The notes beneath the pieces are model-generated. The model saw only the letters and a list, made by a program, of their open reading frames with translations, made no database searches and had not been told where the DNA came from. Positions 34,190 to 42,228 of a DNA stretch of 64,000 nucleotides are shown piece by piece; within the stretch, counting starts at the first letter, position 1; every line of letters starts with the position of its first letter. Both the position numbers and the translations under genes were made by a program. Origin of the DNA: JAJECS01 sp965262745 (lineage in GTDB: Bacteria; Chloroflexota; UBA11872); assembly GCA_965262745.1 (NCBI GenBank), contig OZ253558.1:248001-312000 (forward strand), in the 5' to 3' direction.

Positions 34190-34417
34190 ATGGGTCAGGA
34201 TCCGCAAGATGCGATGAATAGCAGGCCCGGTGTGGCCCGCCGAATCGCCCTATTTCCGCTCACGATCTTGAGGCTAATTGGAAAACGAAGTTTGATGGTG
34301 TTGGTTGATATCTCCGTAGTGATTGTTGAGATGCGGTCCCAACGATATGTGGAGAGAGAAAAGCTGCGTATCGCGGTAGGTCGCTGGTATGAACAAAAGA
34401 CGAGTAGGAAGGCGTGA
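34190..34417 (+). CDS. Small membrane protein (hypothetical, copy 2)
   Basis: This 75-residue frame starts at ATG 34190 or at ATG 34211. RPGVARRIALFPLTILRLIG is followed by a hydrophobic stretch (SLMVLVDISVVIV) and a charged tail. It is a diverged relative of the frame at 33583. The 300 bp between the two contain no supported gene. The function is unknown. Composition is AT-richer than average for the window, suggesting acquisition from elsewhere. Confidence 0.35.
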   Translation: MGQDPQDAMNSRPGVARRIALFPLTILRLIGKRSLMVLVDISVVIVEMRSQRYVEREKLRIAVGRWYEQKTSRKA

Positions 34418-34658
34418 CGCCGCGAACCCTCGTAATAGTTTGGCCGGGCGGTGATTGTGGAATCGATCTAGTGATTTAGTTCAGATAGGGAAAGTGCGAA
34501 GCAGATGTGGGAATCACTCTTCGGGGCCGCTGAGGCGACCAGACGAGTGATAGCCGCGAGGCCTCCGGCGCCCATCGCCCCATTCCACATGTGATGCATA
34601 GCTCGCGGTGGGGCTGCAGTCCGACGGGCCGAAATGCCGCTATGCTCGCCGGCGTAGC

Positions 34659-35714
34659 GTGAAGCACCGGGCTTTGCCTGGAGGCGAAACCATCACGACT
34701 GAGCCATGGATTCCGAGCGCCGCGGCCCGTCGTCTCTTTGCCGACGCCGTGGTGATCGACGGTCTGGACACCAGCAACTGGGGCGAGGAGCAAGTCTTCC
34801 GAGATCTGCGAGACGGGGGTTTGACTGCCGTCAACGCCACGGCGGCGATATGGGAAGGGTTCGAGGAAACCCTGGAGAACCTCACGACGTGGTTGCGTTG
34901 GTTCGAGGAGTTCTCCGACTACATTCGCCCGGTGCATCGGGTGTCGGACATCCACGCCGCCAAGGCCGAAGGACGCACTGGCATCATCCTGGGGTGGCAG
35001 AACGCGGCCCCGGTGGGCAACGACGTGCGGCGCTTCCGCCTCTTCCACGCGCTGGGGGTGCGCGTCGTCCAACTCACGTACAACGAGCGAAACCTCTTCG
35101 GGAACGGCTGCTGGGAGCGCAGCGACGACGGCTTGAGTCATCTCGGTCTCGCCGCGATTCGCGAGATGAACCAGCTCGGCATCCTCATCGATCTCTCGCA
35201 CGTGGGGGATCGCACGGTGCTGGAGACGATTGAGCACTCGGCGCAACCCGTGGCCTTCACCCACGCCAACGCTCGTTCCCAAACGGACTATCCACGCAAC
35301 AAGACCGACGAGGCCATTCGGGCCCTCACCAGTCGGGGCGGCGTGGTCGGCGCCAATGCGTTTCCCGCTCACCACGCCCACGGCTACGACTCGACGCTGG
35401 ACGACTATCTGGACGCGATTGACTACCTGGTGGACATGGTGGGCGATGACCAGGTGGCCATTGGCACGGACTTCTGCATGGGCCGGACGATCGAGTGGTT
35501 TGACTGGATTGGGGCGTCGCACGGCCGCGAGCCATTCCTCAGTTCAGGTGATGTGCCGCAGCCCTTCCGCCTTCTGCAAGGCTTTGCCAACCCGCTGGAG
35601 TTCGCGAACGTGGCCGAGGGCCTTCTGCGTCGCGGTTACGGCGAAGACGCGGCGCGCAAGATTCTGGGCGGCAATTGGCTGCGGCTGTTTGGCGAGGTTT
35701 GGCGCGACGACTGA
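34659..35714 (+). CDS. Membrane dipeptidase-type metallohydrolase (peptidase M19)
   Basis: The 350-residue amidohydrolase-fold protein opens with VVIDGLDTSN, where canonical members have D-G-H-x-D; here the usual His is Leu-Asp, so this metal site is altered. The later motifs are typical: GIILGWQNAAPVGN, VVQLTYNERNLFGNGCWE, GILIDLSHVGDRTV (metal His), VAFTHANAR (metal His) and VAIGTDFCMG. The start is uncertain: GTG 34659 is used here, a GTG at 34608 is possible, and a GGAGG site at 34680 sits before a non-standard codon. M19 enzymes cleave dipeptides, some with D-residues, or remove N-acyl groups. With the peptide importer and M20 peptidase nearby, peptide catabolism is plausible. Confidence 0.85.
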   Translation: MKHRALPGGETITTEPWIPSAAARRLFADAVVIDGLDTSNWGEEQVFRDLRDGGLTAVNATAAIWEGFEETLENLTTWLRWFEEFSDYIRPVHRVSDIHAAKAEGRTGIILGWQNAAPVGNDVRRFRLFHALGVRVVQLTYNERNLFGNGCWERSDDGLSHLGLAAIREMNQLGILIDLSHVGDRTVLETIEHSAQPVAFTHANARSQTDYPRNKTDEAIRALTSRGGVVGANAFPAHHAHGYDSTLDDYLDAIDYLVDMVGDDQVAIGTDFCMGRTIEWFDWIGASHGREPFLSSGDVPQPFRLLQGFANPLEFANVAEGLLRRGYGEDAARKILGGNWLRLFGEVWRDD

Positions 35715-35751
35715 CAAGCCAGTGCGGCGTCGCCACCCGGCAGGCGGCGTG

Positions 35752-36894
35752 CTACCAGTGCCCGTCCATCTGCGCCGGCGAGCGGTCAAGCCGAAACCGC
35801 GTTAGGTCCCAGCGGGTCGTACCGCGCATGGCCAGGTCCGCCAGGATTTGCCCAATCAGGATGCCGAACTTGAACCCGTGCCCTGAGAATCCCGCCGCGA
35901 CGATCGCGTTGGCTCGCTTCGGCACGTAGTCAATGACAAAGTCGGTGTCCGGGGTCATGGCGTAGGTGCAGGTCTTGCTGTAGACCACCTCCACCTCGCT
36001 GAGGTCCGGCATGTGGCGGCGCAGGAAGTCCCGCAGCTTCGCCAGCGCCGCCGGGTCGTCGTGCTCGCGCTCACGGTCTGGATCGAACGGCTCGCCGGTC
36101 GCGTCGTCGGCCACCTTCACGCAGCCGCGCCAATGCACCGGGAATCCGTAAAAGTGCGTGTCCATCACGAAGAAGGGCGGGAGACGCGGGAACGAATAGG
36201 CGCCGGGGTCCGGGGGCATGAGGTAGTGCAGGCGCGCGGCGACGGGCTGAATGCGGATCGGCAGCTCGGGCAGTAGCTTCGGGGTCCACGATCCTGCCGC
36301 AATGACGAACACGTCGGCCTCAAACGTGCGCCCATCCCTGGTGACGACGCTCGCGAGGCGCACGCCTGACTCGCGCAACTCCGTGACCTCGGCGTTCTCC
36401 CGCACGTCGGCGCCAAGCTCCGCGGCCGCTTCGGCTAGCGCTTGCGTGACCGGCCCGGCGGCGACGTAGCCGCCCAGGTCTTCGAGGATGTAGCCGGAAT
36501 CCACGCTTGAAAACTGGGGATACCGGCGCCGCAGGTCGCCCGCGTCCAGCCACTGCGGCTGATAGCCAAGTTCGAGCAGTCCCTCATAGCCCTCAATGAA
36601 GGGCGCATAGTCGGGCTGGGCCTGCAAGGCTAGGGCGCCCTGTTCCCTATAGAAGCTGGTGCCCATCCGCAGGTCGAACTCTTTCCAGAGCTCTACCGCG
36701 CTGGCAACCATCTCGGTATAAATCGTCTGCCCGCGGTACTGATAGCGCACCATGCGGGACTCGTCGGCGGACGCTGCCCGCACGTGGGCGGGGCTGTACT
36801 TGTCCAGCAACGCCACGCGCTTGCCCGCCCGGCTGAGCCAATACGCTGTGGCGCTCCCCATCACGCCCGCGCCCACGATCACAACGTCATACAT
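35752..36894 (-). CDS. FAD-dependent monomeric sarcosine oxidase / N-methyltryptophan oxidase-like protein
   Basis: This 380-residue enzyme starts at ATG 36894. The N-terminal dinucleotide fold is VVIVGAGVMGSATAYWLSRA, followed by LLDKYSPAH, where sarcosine-oxidase relatives have the E/D-x-F motif. C309 in SKTCTYAMTPDTDFVIDYVP corresponds to the cysteine that binds FAD covalently in monomeric sarcosine oxidases. The C-terminal AAGFSGHGFKFG flavin loop is intact. The family oxidises N-methyl amino acids, giving formaldehyde and hydrogen peroxide. The exact substrate is not readable. It runs convergent to the M19 gene. Confidence 0.88.
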   Translation of the reverse strand: MYDVVIVGAGVMGSATAYWLSRAGKRVALLDKYSPAHVRAASADESRMVRYQYRGQTIYTEMVASAVELWKEFDLRMGTSFYREQGALALQAQPDYAPFIEGYEGLLELGYQPQWLDAGDLRRRYPQFSSVDSGYILEDLGGYVAAGPVTQALAEAAAELGADVRENAEVTELRESGVRLASVVTRDGRTFEADVFVIAAGSWTPKLLPELPIRIQPVAARLHYLMPPDPGAYSFPRLPPFFVMDTHFYGFPVHWRGCVKVADDATGEPFDPDREREHDDPAALAKLRDFLRRHMPDLSEVEVVYSKTCTYAMTPDTDFVIDYVPKRANAIVAAGFSGHGFKFGILIGQILADLAMRGTTRWDLTRFRLDRSPAQMDGHW

Positions 36895-36906
36895 GGTTGG
36901 CGCCAG

Positions 36907-36993
36907 TCAGCTTTCCGTGGCCCAGGGATCGATCACGTCCATGCCAGAGTCTTCAAGGGCACTGAAGTCTCGCGTGGCGACCACCGCCTCAAT
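36907..36993 (-). pseudogene. C-terminal 28 codons of a VapC-type PIN toxin
   Basis: This frame overlaps the antitoxin stop and reads IEAVVATRDFSALED followed by SGMDVIDPWATES and a TGA. The string ATRDFxxLExSGxxVxDPW matches the last strand and helix of PIN-domain toxins (FitB/VapC type). The catalytic acidic residues would lie upstream and are gone, so an internal deletion joined the antitoxin end to the toxin tail. Confidence 0.6.
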
Positions 36994-37234
36994 CGTAATC
37001 GGGCGGCTGGCGCACCGGCTCGCGGGATGGCAGGTCGAGATCGACGCCGCCGAGAGGCGCGAAGCGGGCGCGAATGGTACTGGCGAGGTCCGTGCCCTGC
37101 GGCGATTCGTGATCCAGCGCTGCCCTCGATATGTCGCGGGCCTCCTGTTCCACGGACTTGCCGTGCTTGGCTGCCCGGATGCGCAGACGCCGCTTCAACC
37201 CTTCGTCCAGGTTGTGCACGGTGACCCTGGCCAT
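36989..37234 (-). CDS. FitA/VapB-like ribbon-helix-helix antitoxin (orphan)
   Basis: This 81-residue protein starts at ATG 37234. ARVTVHNLDEGLKRRLRIRA is the ribbon and first helix of an Arc/MetJ-type DNA-binding domain, and HGKSVEQEARDI the second helix, as in FitA. The tail rich in Asp and Pro would wrap the toxin. The toxin gene that should follow is only a 28-codon stub. The antitoxin may still repress its own promoter or neutralise a related toxin elsewhere. Confidence 0.8.
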   Translation of the reverse strand: MARVTVHNLDEGLKRRLRIRAAKHGKSVEQEARDISRAALDHESPQGTDLASTIRARFAPLGGVDLDLPSREPVRQPPDYD

Positions 37235-37478
37235 CGCTGCACCCCGTCAGGATTGCGAGGTCGGTAGAACATGATTGCATTGCAATCACGGCAATGGGCG
37301 TCGCCCGGCTTGACCTGACGATGGCGCGCGAACCTTCGATTGGCCGGATAGCAGCGGAAGCGCGCGCGCTGGCGGAGATCAGGCAGGTCGGGCAACCCGT
37401 CGGATCTCTGGAGGTGGCGGCGGAGGCGCCGATGGTGACGATGCCGGGCAATGGCCCCGCCCCTGATCATGCCGACCG

Positions 37479-37667
37479 CATCACCAAAGCTACGCCAAAG
37501 CGTTCCAGTCGGTGCTCAACCTGTTGGATCAGTAGTCCCGAGTCGCCGAGGAGGCCGAGGTGGGACTGGCGTTTGCTGATGCCACCGGCCTTGGGCCGCC
37601 CTATCGACCTGCAGCGGCGCTGGGCGCGCGCATTGACTACAAAGAGCCGGCGCGTTCCACCAATTGA
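37479..37667 (+). pseudogene. Possible coding remnant with an in-frame stop, family unknown
   Basis: Frame 0 reads HHQSYAKAFQSVLNLLDQ, a TAG at 37533, then SRVAEEAEVGLAFADATGLG and PYRPAAALGARIDYKEPAR before a TGA. The residue mix is protein-like on both sides of the stop, but there is no start or ribosome site. I cannot name a family. The remainder of 37235-37804 shows nothing I can support. Confidence 0.25.
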
Positions 37668-37804
37668 CGCATAGGGAGGATCGCGCTCCGCTGTATTGCC
37701 GATGTCGTAGTCATGGCTCGATCTGGCTCGTGCTGGATTGCGGCAATGACCATCAGCGCACACGGAACTCTTCTCGATGGAGCAACGGTGTTGGGCGTCA
37801 AGGG

Positions 37805-38752
37805 TTACATGGGCGGAGGAGTGGGGGCGACCCAGACGGTCTGCTGCTTGCAGAGGGCATTGCAGAGCACGAGCAGCTTGCGCATGCAGGCGGTGAGGGC
37901 CACGAGCTTCGGCTTCCCGGCCGCGACCAGGCGCTGGTAAAAGGCGCGGAGGCGTGGGTTGGCGCGACTGGCGGCGAGGGCGGCCATATAGAGGGCGGCG
38001 CGGACCGAGGCGCGGCCACCCCAGACGCTGCGGCGCCCGCGCCAGGTGCCGCTGTCGCGATTGAAGGGGGCGACGCCCACGAGGGCGGCGACCTGGTGGC
38101 GGGAGAGCGTGCCCAGTTCGGGCAGCTCGGCGAGCAAGGTGCGGCAGGTGACGGGGCCGATGCCGGGGATGCTCTGCAGCCAGACGGCGCGGGCGCGCAG
38201 GGCCGGATGGGCCTGCACCGCGTGGTCGAGCCGCGCGTCGAGGGCGGCCAGGTGCTGCGTCAGCCAGGCCAGATGGGCGTCGACGTCGGCCCGGAGCGCT
38301 GGCGGGGCTTGGTGGCGCCGCTGCTGCTCCGCCACGCGGATGGCGAGGAGCTGGCGCCGCCGGGTAACCAGGGCGTGCAGGTGGTGGGTGGCGGCATCTG
38401 GGCGCGGGCGCAGCGGCGGCTGGACCTCGGCGGCGAAGCGGGCCAGCACCCAGGCGTCGAGGCGGTCGGTCTTGGCCAAGATGTTGCGGCTGCGGGCGAA
38501 GTCGCGCACCTGCCGCGGATTGACCACCACCGCCGGCAGCCCGGCGCCGGTCAGGGCCGCATCGACCGCCCGCTCGTAGCCGCCGCTCGCCTCCAGCACG
38601 ATCCGCGCGGGCTGGAGCGCCCGCGCGCGGCGGACCAGCGCGGCGTGGCCCGCGGGCGTGTTGGGGACGCGCCAGGCGTCCTGGGTCGGATGCACCGCGA
38701 GGTCCAGGTGATCGCGGGCGACGTCCAGGCCGAGCGACGGGGGCTGGGGCAT
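37805..38752 (-). mobile_element. IS110-family transposase (DEDD)
   Basis: The ATG at 38752 (ribosome site GGGAGGG) gives 315 residues; the frame extends upstream but without a better start. The RuvC-like N-terminal half begins LGLDVARDHLDLAVH and includes EASGGYERAVDAAL and KTDRLDAWVLARFA, which carry the acidic residues of the DEDD active site. The C-terminal half has SIPGIGPVTCRTLLAEL and ALVGVAPFNRDSGTWRGRR, the IS116/IS110/IS902 helix-hairpin domain with its Ser nucleophile region. The gene looks intact. IS110 elements usually lack terminal inverted repeats, and I cannot fix the ends; they probably lie within about 37740-38980. Confidence 0.9.
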
Positions 38753-39158
38753 TTCGGTACCCTCCCATGCGGCACCGGCCTCCCGCCCAGCCTTGCAAGA
38801 TGCGGGCTCGCTCCGGCGGCCCTGGCAACGGTACGGGCTCTGGGCCAGCGCCACGGGCCGGGACGACCACGCTACATAGCGGTCTCTAGGGACCTAGGGG
38901 CGGACGGTCTGTCCCGGCCCGGTGCTTCCCCCGGACGATCCGAGGGTTCTGCAACATACAAGGGGCGGGGGATCCAACTCTTGGCGTAAATTCCGCCAGC
39001 TCCGGCGGAAATGGAGTCATCCCTGGTCCGAACCCGACAGCTAACCCGTCGGCAGGAAAGGAAGTTGGCGTCGTGAGCGATTGTCACTCGCGCGGCGACG
39101 ATTCTCGCCACGTACCCGAGACGCGATGCAGTCCCGAGGCCGCAACGGTCTGGGCCGG

Positions 39159-39212
39159 CGATAGGCACCACCACATGTAGTAGCTTTCGATAGGCACCAC
39201 CGCATGTAGTAG
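39159..39212 (+). promoter_or_regulatory. Two 25-bp direct repeats upstream of the channel gene
   Basis: CGATAGGCACCACC-A/G-CATGTAGTAG occurs at 39159-39183 and 39188-39212, differing at one base. The 29-bp period is close to three helical turns, so both copies face the same side of DNA. They end 60 bp before the MscS-like start. A regulator binding site is a fair guess. The remaining bases from 38755 to 39272 show no gene. Confidence 0.5.
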
Positions 39213-39272
39213 TATTGACGCTGGGTCGCGACACGCTGTCTGTCGTCGCGGCGCTTGGGTGTGGAGTGAGCG

Positions 39273-40787
39273 ATGACCAACGAATTCAGTTTTGCCCAGA
39301 TTCTCCAACTCATCGGCGAGAGCATGGGTGGGTTCCTGCCCTTCCTCATAGCTGCGCTAGCCGTCCTCTTCGGCGGTTGGATTGTGGCCAAGATCCTATC
39401 CAGCGTGGTTCGGCGCGGCTTGCGGCGACTGCGATTGGGGGAGCGCCTCAATCGCTGGACCGGTGGTGCGGACGGCGCTATCGACATCGAGGGCGGGCTC
39501 GCGCGAATCCTCTACTGGATCGTCATGGTCGTAACGCTGGTGGGCTTCTTCCAAGTCCTGGGCATCAGCGTGGTGACGGAACCGCTCAACGAGTTCCTCA
39601 ACGAGATATTCGCGTTCACCCCACAGATCCTTGGCGCGGCGATACTCCTCGTGATCGCCTGGATTGTGGCGAGCATCGCGCGGGTGTTGGTCAGACGTGC
39701 GCTTGAGGCCAGCCGCTTTGAAGAGCGATTGCTCGACCGCGGCGAGGCGGCCGATGAATCCGATACACCGATCTCGGCCACCGTCGGCGATGCTGCCTAT
39801 TGGCTAACCCTGCTTCTCTTCCTGCCCGCCGTTATCAGCACCCTGGACCTCGAAGGCCTGCTCGGCCCGGTCCAGGGAATGATCGACAACGTCCTTACAT
39901 TCCTGCCAAACGTCATGGCTGCCGCCTTGATCCTGGTCATCGGCTGGTTGGTGGCACGCATCGTCCGGCGCGTTTCCGCCAGCTTTCTGGCGAGTGTGGG
40001 CGTTGATCGGCTCGGCGAGCGCGTCGGCCTCGGTGCAGCCGTGGGGACCCAACGGCTTTCCGAGCTCCTCGGCCTCTTGCTCTATGTGCTCATTCTGATC
40101 CCGGTGCTGATCGGCGCGCTGAACGCGCTGCAACTCGACGCCGTCACGACGCCGACCAGCAATATGCTCGACGCGATCCTGGGCGCGGTGCCCAACATCT
40201 TTGCGGCCGCGCTGGTCGTGGCCATCGCGTTTGTGGTGGGGCGGCTTGTCGCAGGGCTCGTCGAGCGCCTGCTGACCGGGGTTGGGTTCGACCGTGTGCT
40301 CGTGTGGCTGGGGATTGGGTCGGATCAAGCGATGGTCGCCTGGGCGCCGTCTCGCATCATCGCGACGCTCGTGGTGGTGGCCGTGATGCTCTTTGCCGCG
40401 ATCGAGGGATCGCGGCTGCTTGGCTTCGAAGAGCTCGCTGCGCTGATCTCGCGCTTCACGGTCTTTGGCGCACAGCTCCTGTTTGGGCTCGTGATCTTCG
40501 CGATCGGCTTGTTCCTGGCTAGCCTTGCCGCGCGTGCCTTGAGCGGAACAAATGTAGGCAACGCCACGCTGCTCGCAATCGTGGCCCGCAGCTCGATTCT
40601 GATTCTGGCCGGTGCCATGGCGCTGCTGCAGATGGGCATTGCCGACGAGGTAGTCCTCATCGCCTTCGGCCTCATCGGTGGTGCCGTCGCCGTCGCAGCG
40701 GCCATCGCATTCGGCATCGGTGGCCGCGAAGCGGCCGGACGCTTGGTCGATGAATGGCTGCAGAACTTGAGACAACGCGGGGACTAG
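39273..40787 (+). CDS. MscS-related membrane protein with conserved TM-helix repeats
   Basis: This 504-residue protein starts at ATG 39273. It has about a dozen hydrophobic segments built as repeats: FLIAALAVLFGGWIVAKI, ILGAAILLVIAWIVASI, VMAAALILVIGWLVARI and IFAAALVVAIAFVVGRLVAG. This G-W-x-V-A-x-I pattern is the conserved TM-helix repeat found in CmpX-like relatives of mechanosensitive channels. The soluble beta domain of true MscS is not evident. The terminal segment (GGAVAVAAAIAFGIGGREA) is the typical family end. It probably sits in the cytoplasmic membrane and takes part in osmotic or membrane-tension response (family inference). Confidence 0.82.
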   Translation: MTNEFSFAQILQLIGESMGGFLPFLIAALAVLFGGWIVAKILSSVVRRGLRRLRLGERLNRWTGGADGAIDIEGGLARILYWIVMVVTLVGFFQVLGISVVTEPLNEFLNEIFAFTPQILGAAILLVIAWIVASIARVLVRRALEASRFEERLLDRGEAADESDTPISATVGDAAYWLTLLLFLPAVISTLDLEGLLGPVQGMIDNVLTFLPNVMAAALILVIGWLVARIVRRVSASFLASVGVDRLGERVGLGAAVGTQRLSELLGLLLYVLILIPVLIGALNALQLDAVTTPTSNMLDAILGAVPNIFAAALVVAIAFVVGRLVAGLVERLLTGVGFDRVLVWLGIGSDQAMVAWAPSRIIATLVVVAVMLFAAIEGSRLLGFEELAALISRFTVFGAQLLFGLVIFAIGLFLASLAARALSGTNVGNATLLAIVARSSILILAGAMALLQMGIADEVVLIAFGLIGGAVAVAAAIAFGIGGREAAGRLVDEWLQNLRQRGD

Positions 40788-41147
40788 CCGCAGCCGCCGA
40801 AGCTCGCCCCACCGTGCATGGCCGGCCGCGAGGCGAAGACACTGTGTGTTGTGCTGGACGCTGGCGATGGATTTTAGTATTTCCACCTCATGCGCCACAT
40901 TCCATACGGTGCCGTCGCCTGGCAGGCGCCCGTTAGCAATCAGCGGTGACTCTTGAGATGTCGATTCCGAGTGTGAACTCCGCGCGGCTGGGCTACAGGC
41001 CGGTGCGCGACTTCGCCGGGTACAGCTTCGTGGAACTAGATCCGCCGGCTCGAATCTCGCAGGAGCACCGAGCGTGACCCGACCAAAGCAACTGAAGTCC
41101 GGGCGACTACTCACGGGACCCGGCACGCTGAGGTTCAGGCTGTGGAT

Positions 41148-41795
41148 ATGACCCGAACGGATGATTCCGAGGCAGACTATCGAGCCTTGGTAAAGCGTGG
41201 CTACGATGCATGCGCGGAGTGCTACGAAGATGCTAGGAGGGCTAGTCCCGAAGGTGAGATAGGAGCACTGCTAGACCAATTGAACGACGGGGGTGCGGCG
41301 CTCGACATCGGCTGCGGAGCGGGGATTCCAGCCGCGCGGATTCTGGCAGAACGGTTCAGCGTCACGGGAGTCGACGTCTCATCGGAGATGGTCCGCCGAG
41401 CGCGCAGGAATGTGCCCATAGGGGACTTCCTTTGCGCCGACATCATGTCAGTCAGATGCCCACCGTCCACCTTTGACGTGGTAGCGGCTCTGTTCTCAAT
41501 CTTCCACCTGCCCAGAGAAGAACACTCAGAACTGTTTCGCAAAATCTACAGGTGGCTAGTTCCAGGTGGTCACCTGTTATGCACGCTCAGCCATCGAAGC
41601 GAGGAGGGATACACGGAGGACGACTTCTTTGGGGTGACAATGTACTGGAGCAACTACAGCCTTGAGGAATACCGCAAGATGCTGGCCGAAATCGGATTCA
41701 CGTTGTTGGCGACTTCCACGACGGGCTCGGGTTACCAGGATGCGGCGTACGCGATCAATGAGGACCATCCGCTGGTCTTGGCTCAAAAGCACTGA
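41148..41795 (+). CDS. SAM-dependent class I methyltransferase
   Basis: The 215-residue frame starts at ATG 41148; a GTG two codons earlier is possible. Motif I is ALDIGCGAGIPAARILAE, the acidic loop after strand 2 is VTGVDVSSEMVRRAR, and CADIMSVRCPPSTFDVVAAL covers motifs II/III. YRWLVPGGHLLCTLSHRSEE is the post-III strand. This is a standard small-molecule methyltransferase fold, and the substrate cannot be inferred. The intervals 40788-41147 and 41796-42228 around it contain no gene I can support. Confidence 0.85.
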   Translation: MTRTDDSEADYRALVKRGYDACAECYEDARRASPEGEIGALLDQLNDGGAALDIGCGAGIPAARILAERFSVTGVDVSSEMVRRARRNVPIGDFLCADIMSVRCPPSTFDVVAALFSIFHLPREEHSELFRKIYRWLVPGGHLLCTLSHRSEEGYTEDDFFGVTMYWSNYSLEEYRKMLAEIGFTLLATSTTGSGYQDAAYAINEDHPLVLAQKH

Positions 41796-42228
41796 CATCA
41801 CTCGCTCGATTGCTGCAACGCAACTCGAACGTCGCGAAGCGGCGATCCTGCCCGCCGGGCTGTGCATGGTCTGCCAATTTGCGAGTGCAGCATCCGCCTG
41901 GCGAATCACGATCACAACGTCATACGCGGCTGGCAAAACTCGGGAAGAGCCTGCCGCAGCATAGGCAAAGAACTGTCGGCGCAGTCGTAGCAACTCGAAT
42001 CGCAGCATGTGTCGGGCCAGTGGTTTGGATGACTCGAGTTGGGCGCGAGCTCCGCGAACGCCGTGCGTAAGTGGGTGCTCAAGCCGATCGGTGCCTGCCA
42101 GAGTAGGGGGTCAAGCCTGCGAAATCAGAACGGGATCTTCGGCTCAAGTCCGGGCAGGGGCTCCCGTGTGTCGACTCCACTCGCGCTTTGGTGTGCGCGC
42201 AACGATATGGGATCGGACGGCGATCGCA

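Noticed and set aside
37467..38870. 467-residue minus-strand frame overlapping the transposase
   Set aside because: It is the neighbouring frame of the IS110 transposase, rich in Arg/Pro/Gly, without family motifs.
41000..41075. Possible tRNA-like CTCGAATCTCG segment
   Set aside because: No acceptor or anticodon arms and no CCA in the right place.
42080..42190. Possible tRNA (GGCTCAAGTCCGGGCAGG)
   Set aside because: The T-loop consensus is missing and no cloverleaf can be drawn.
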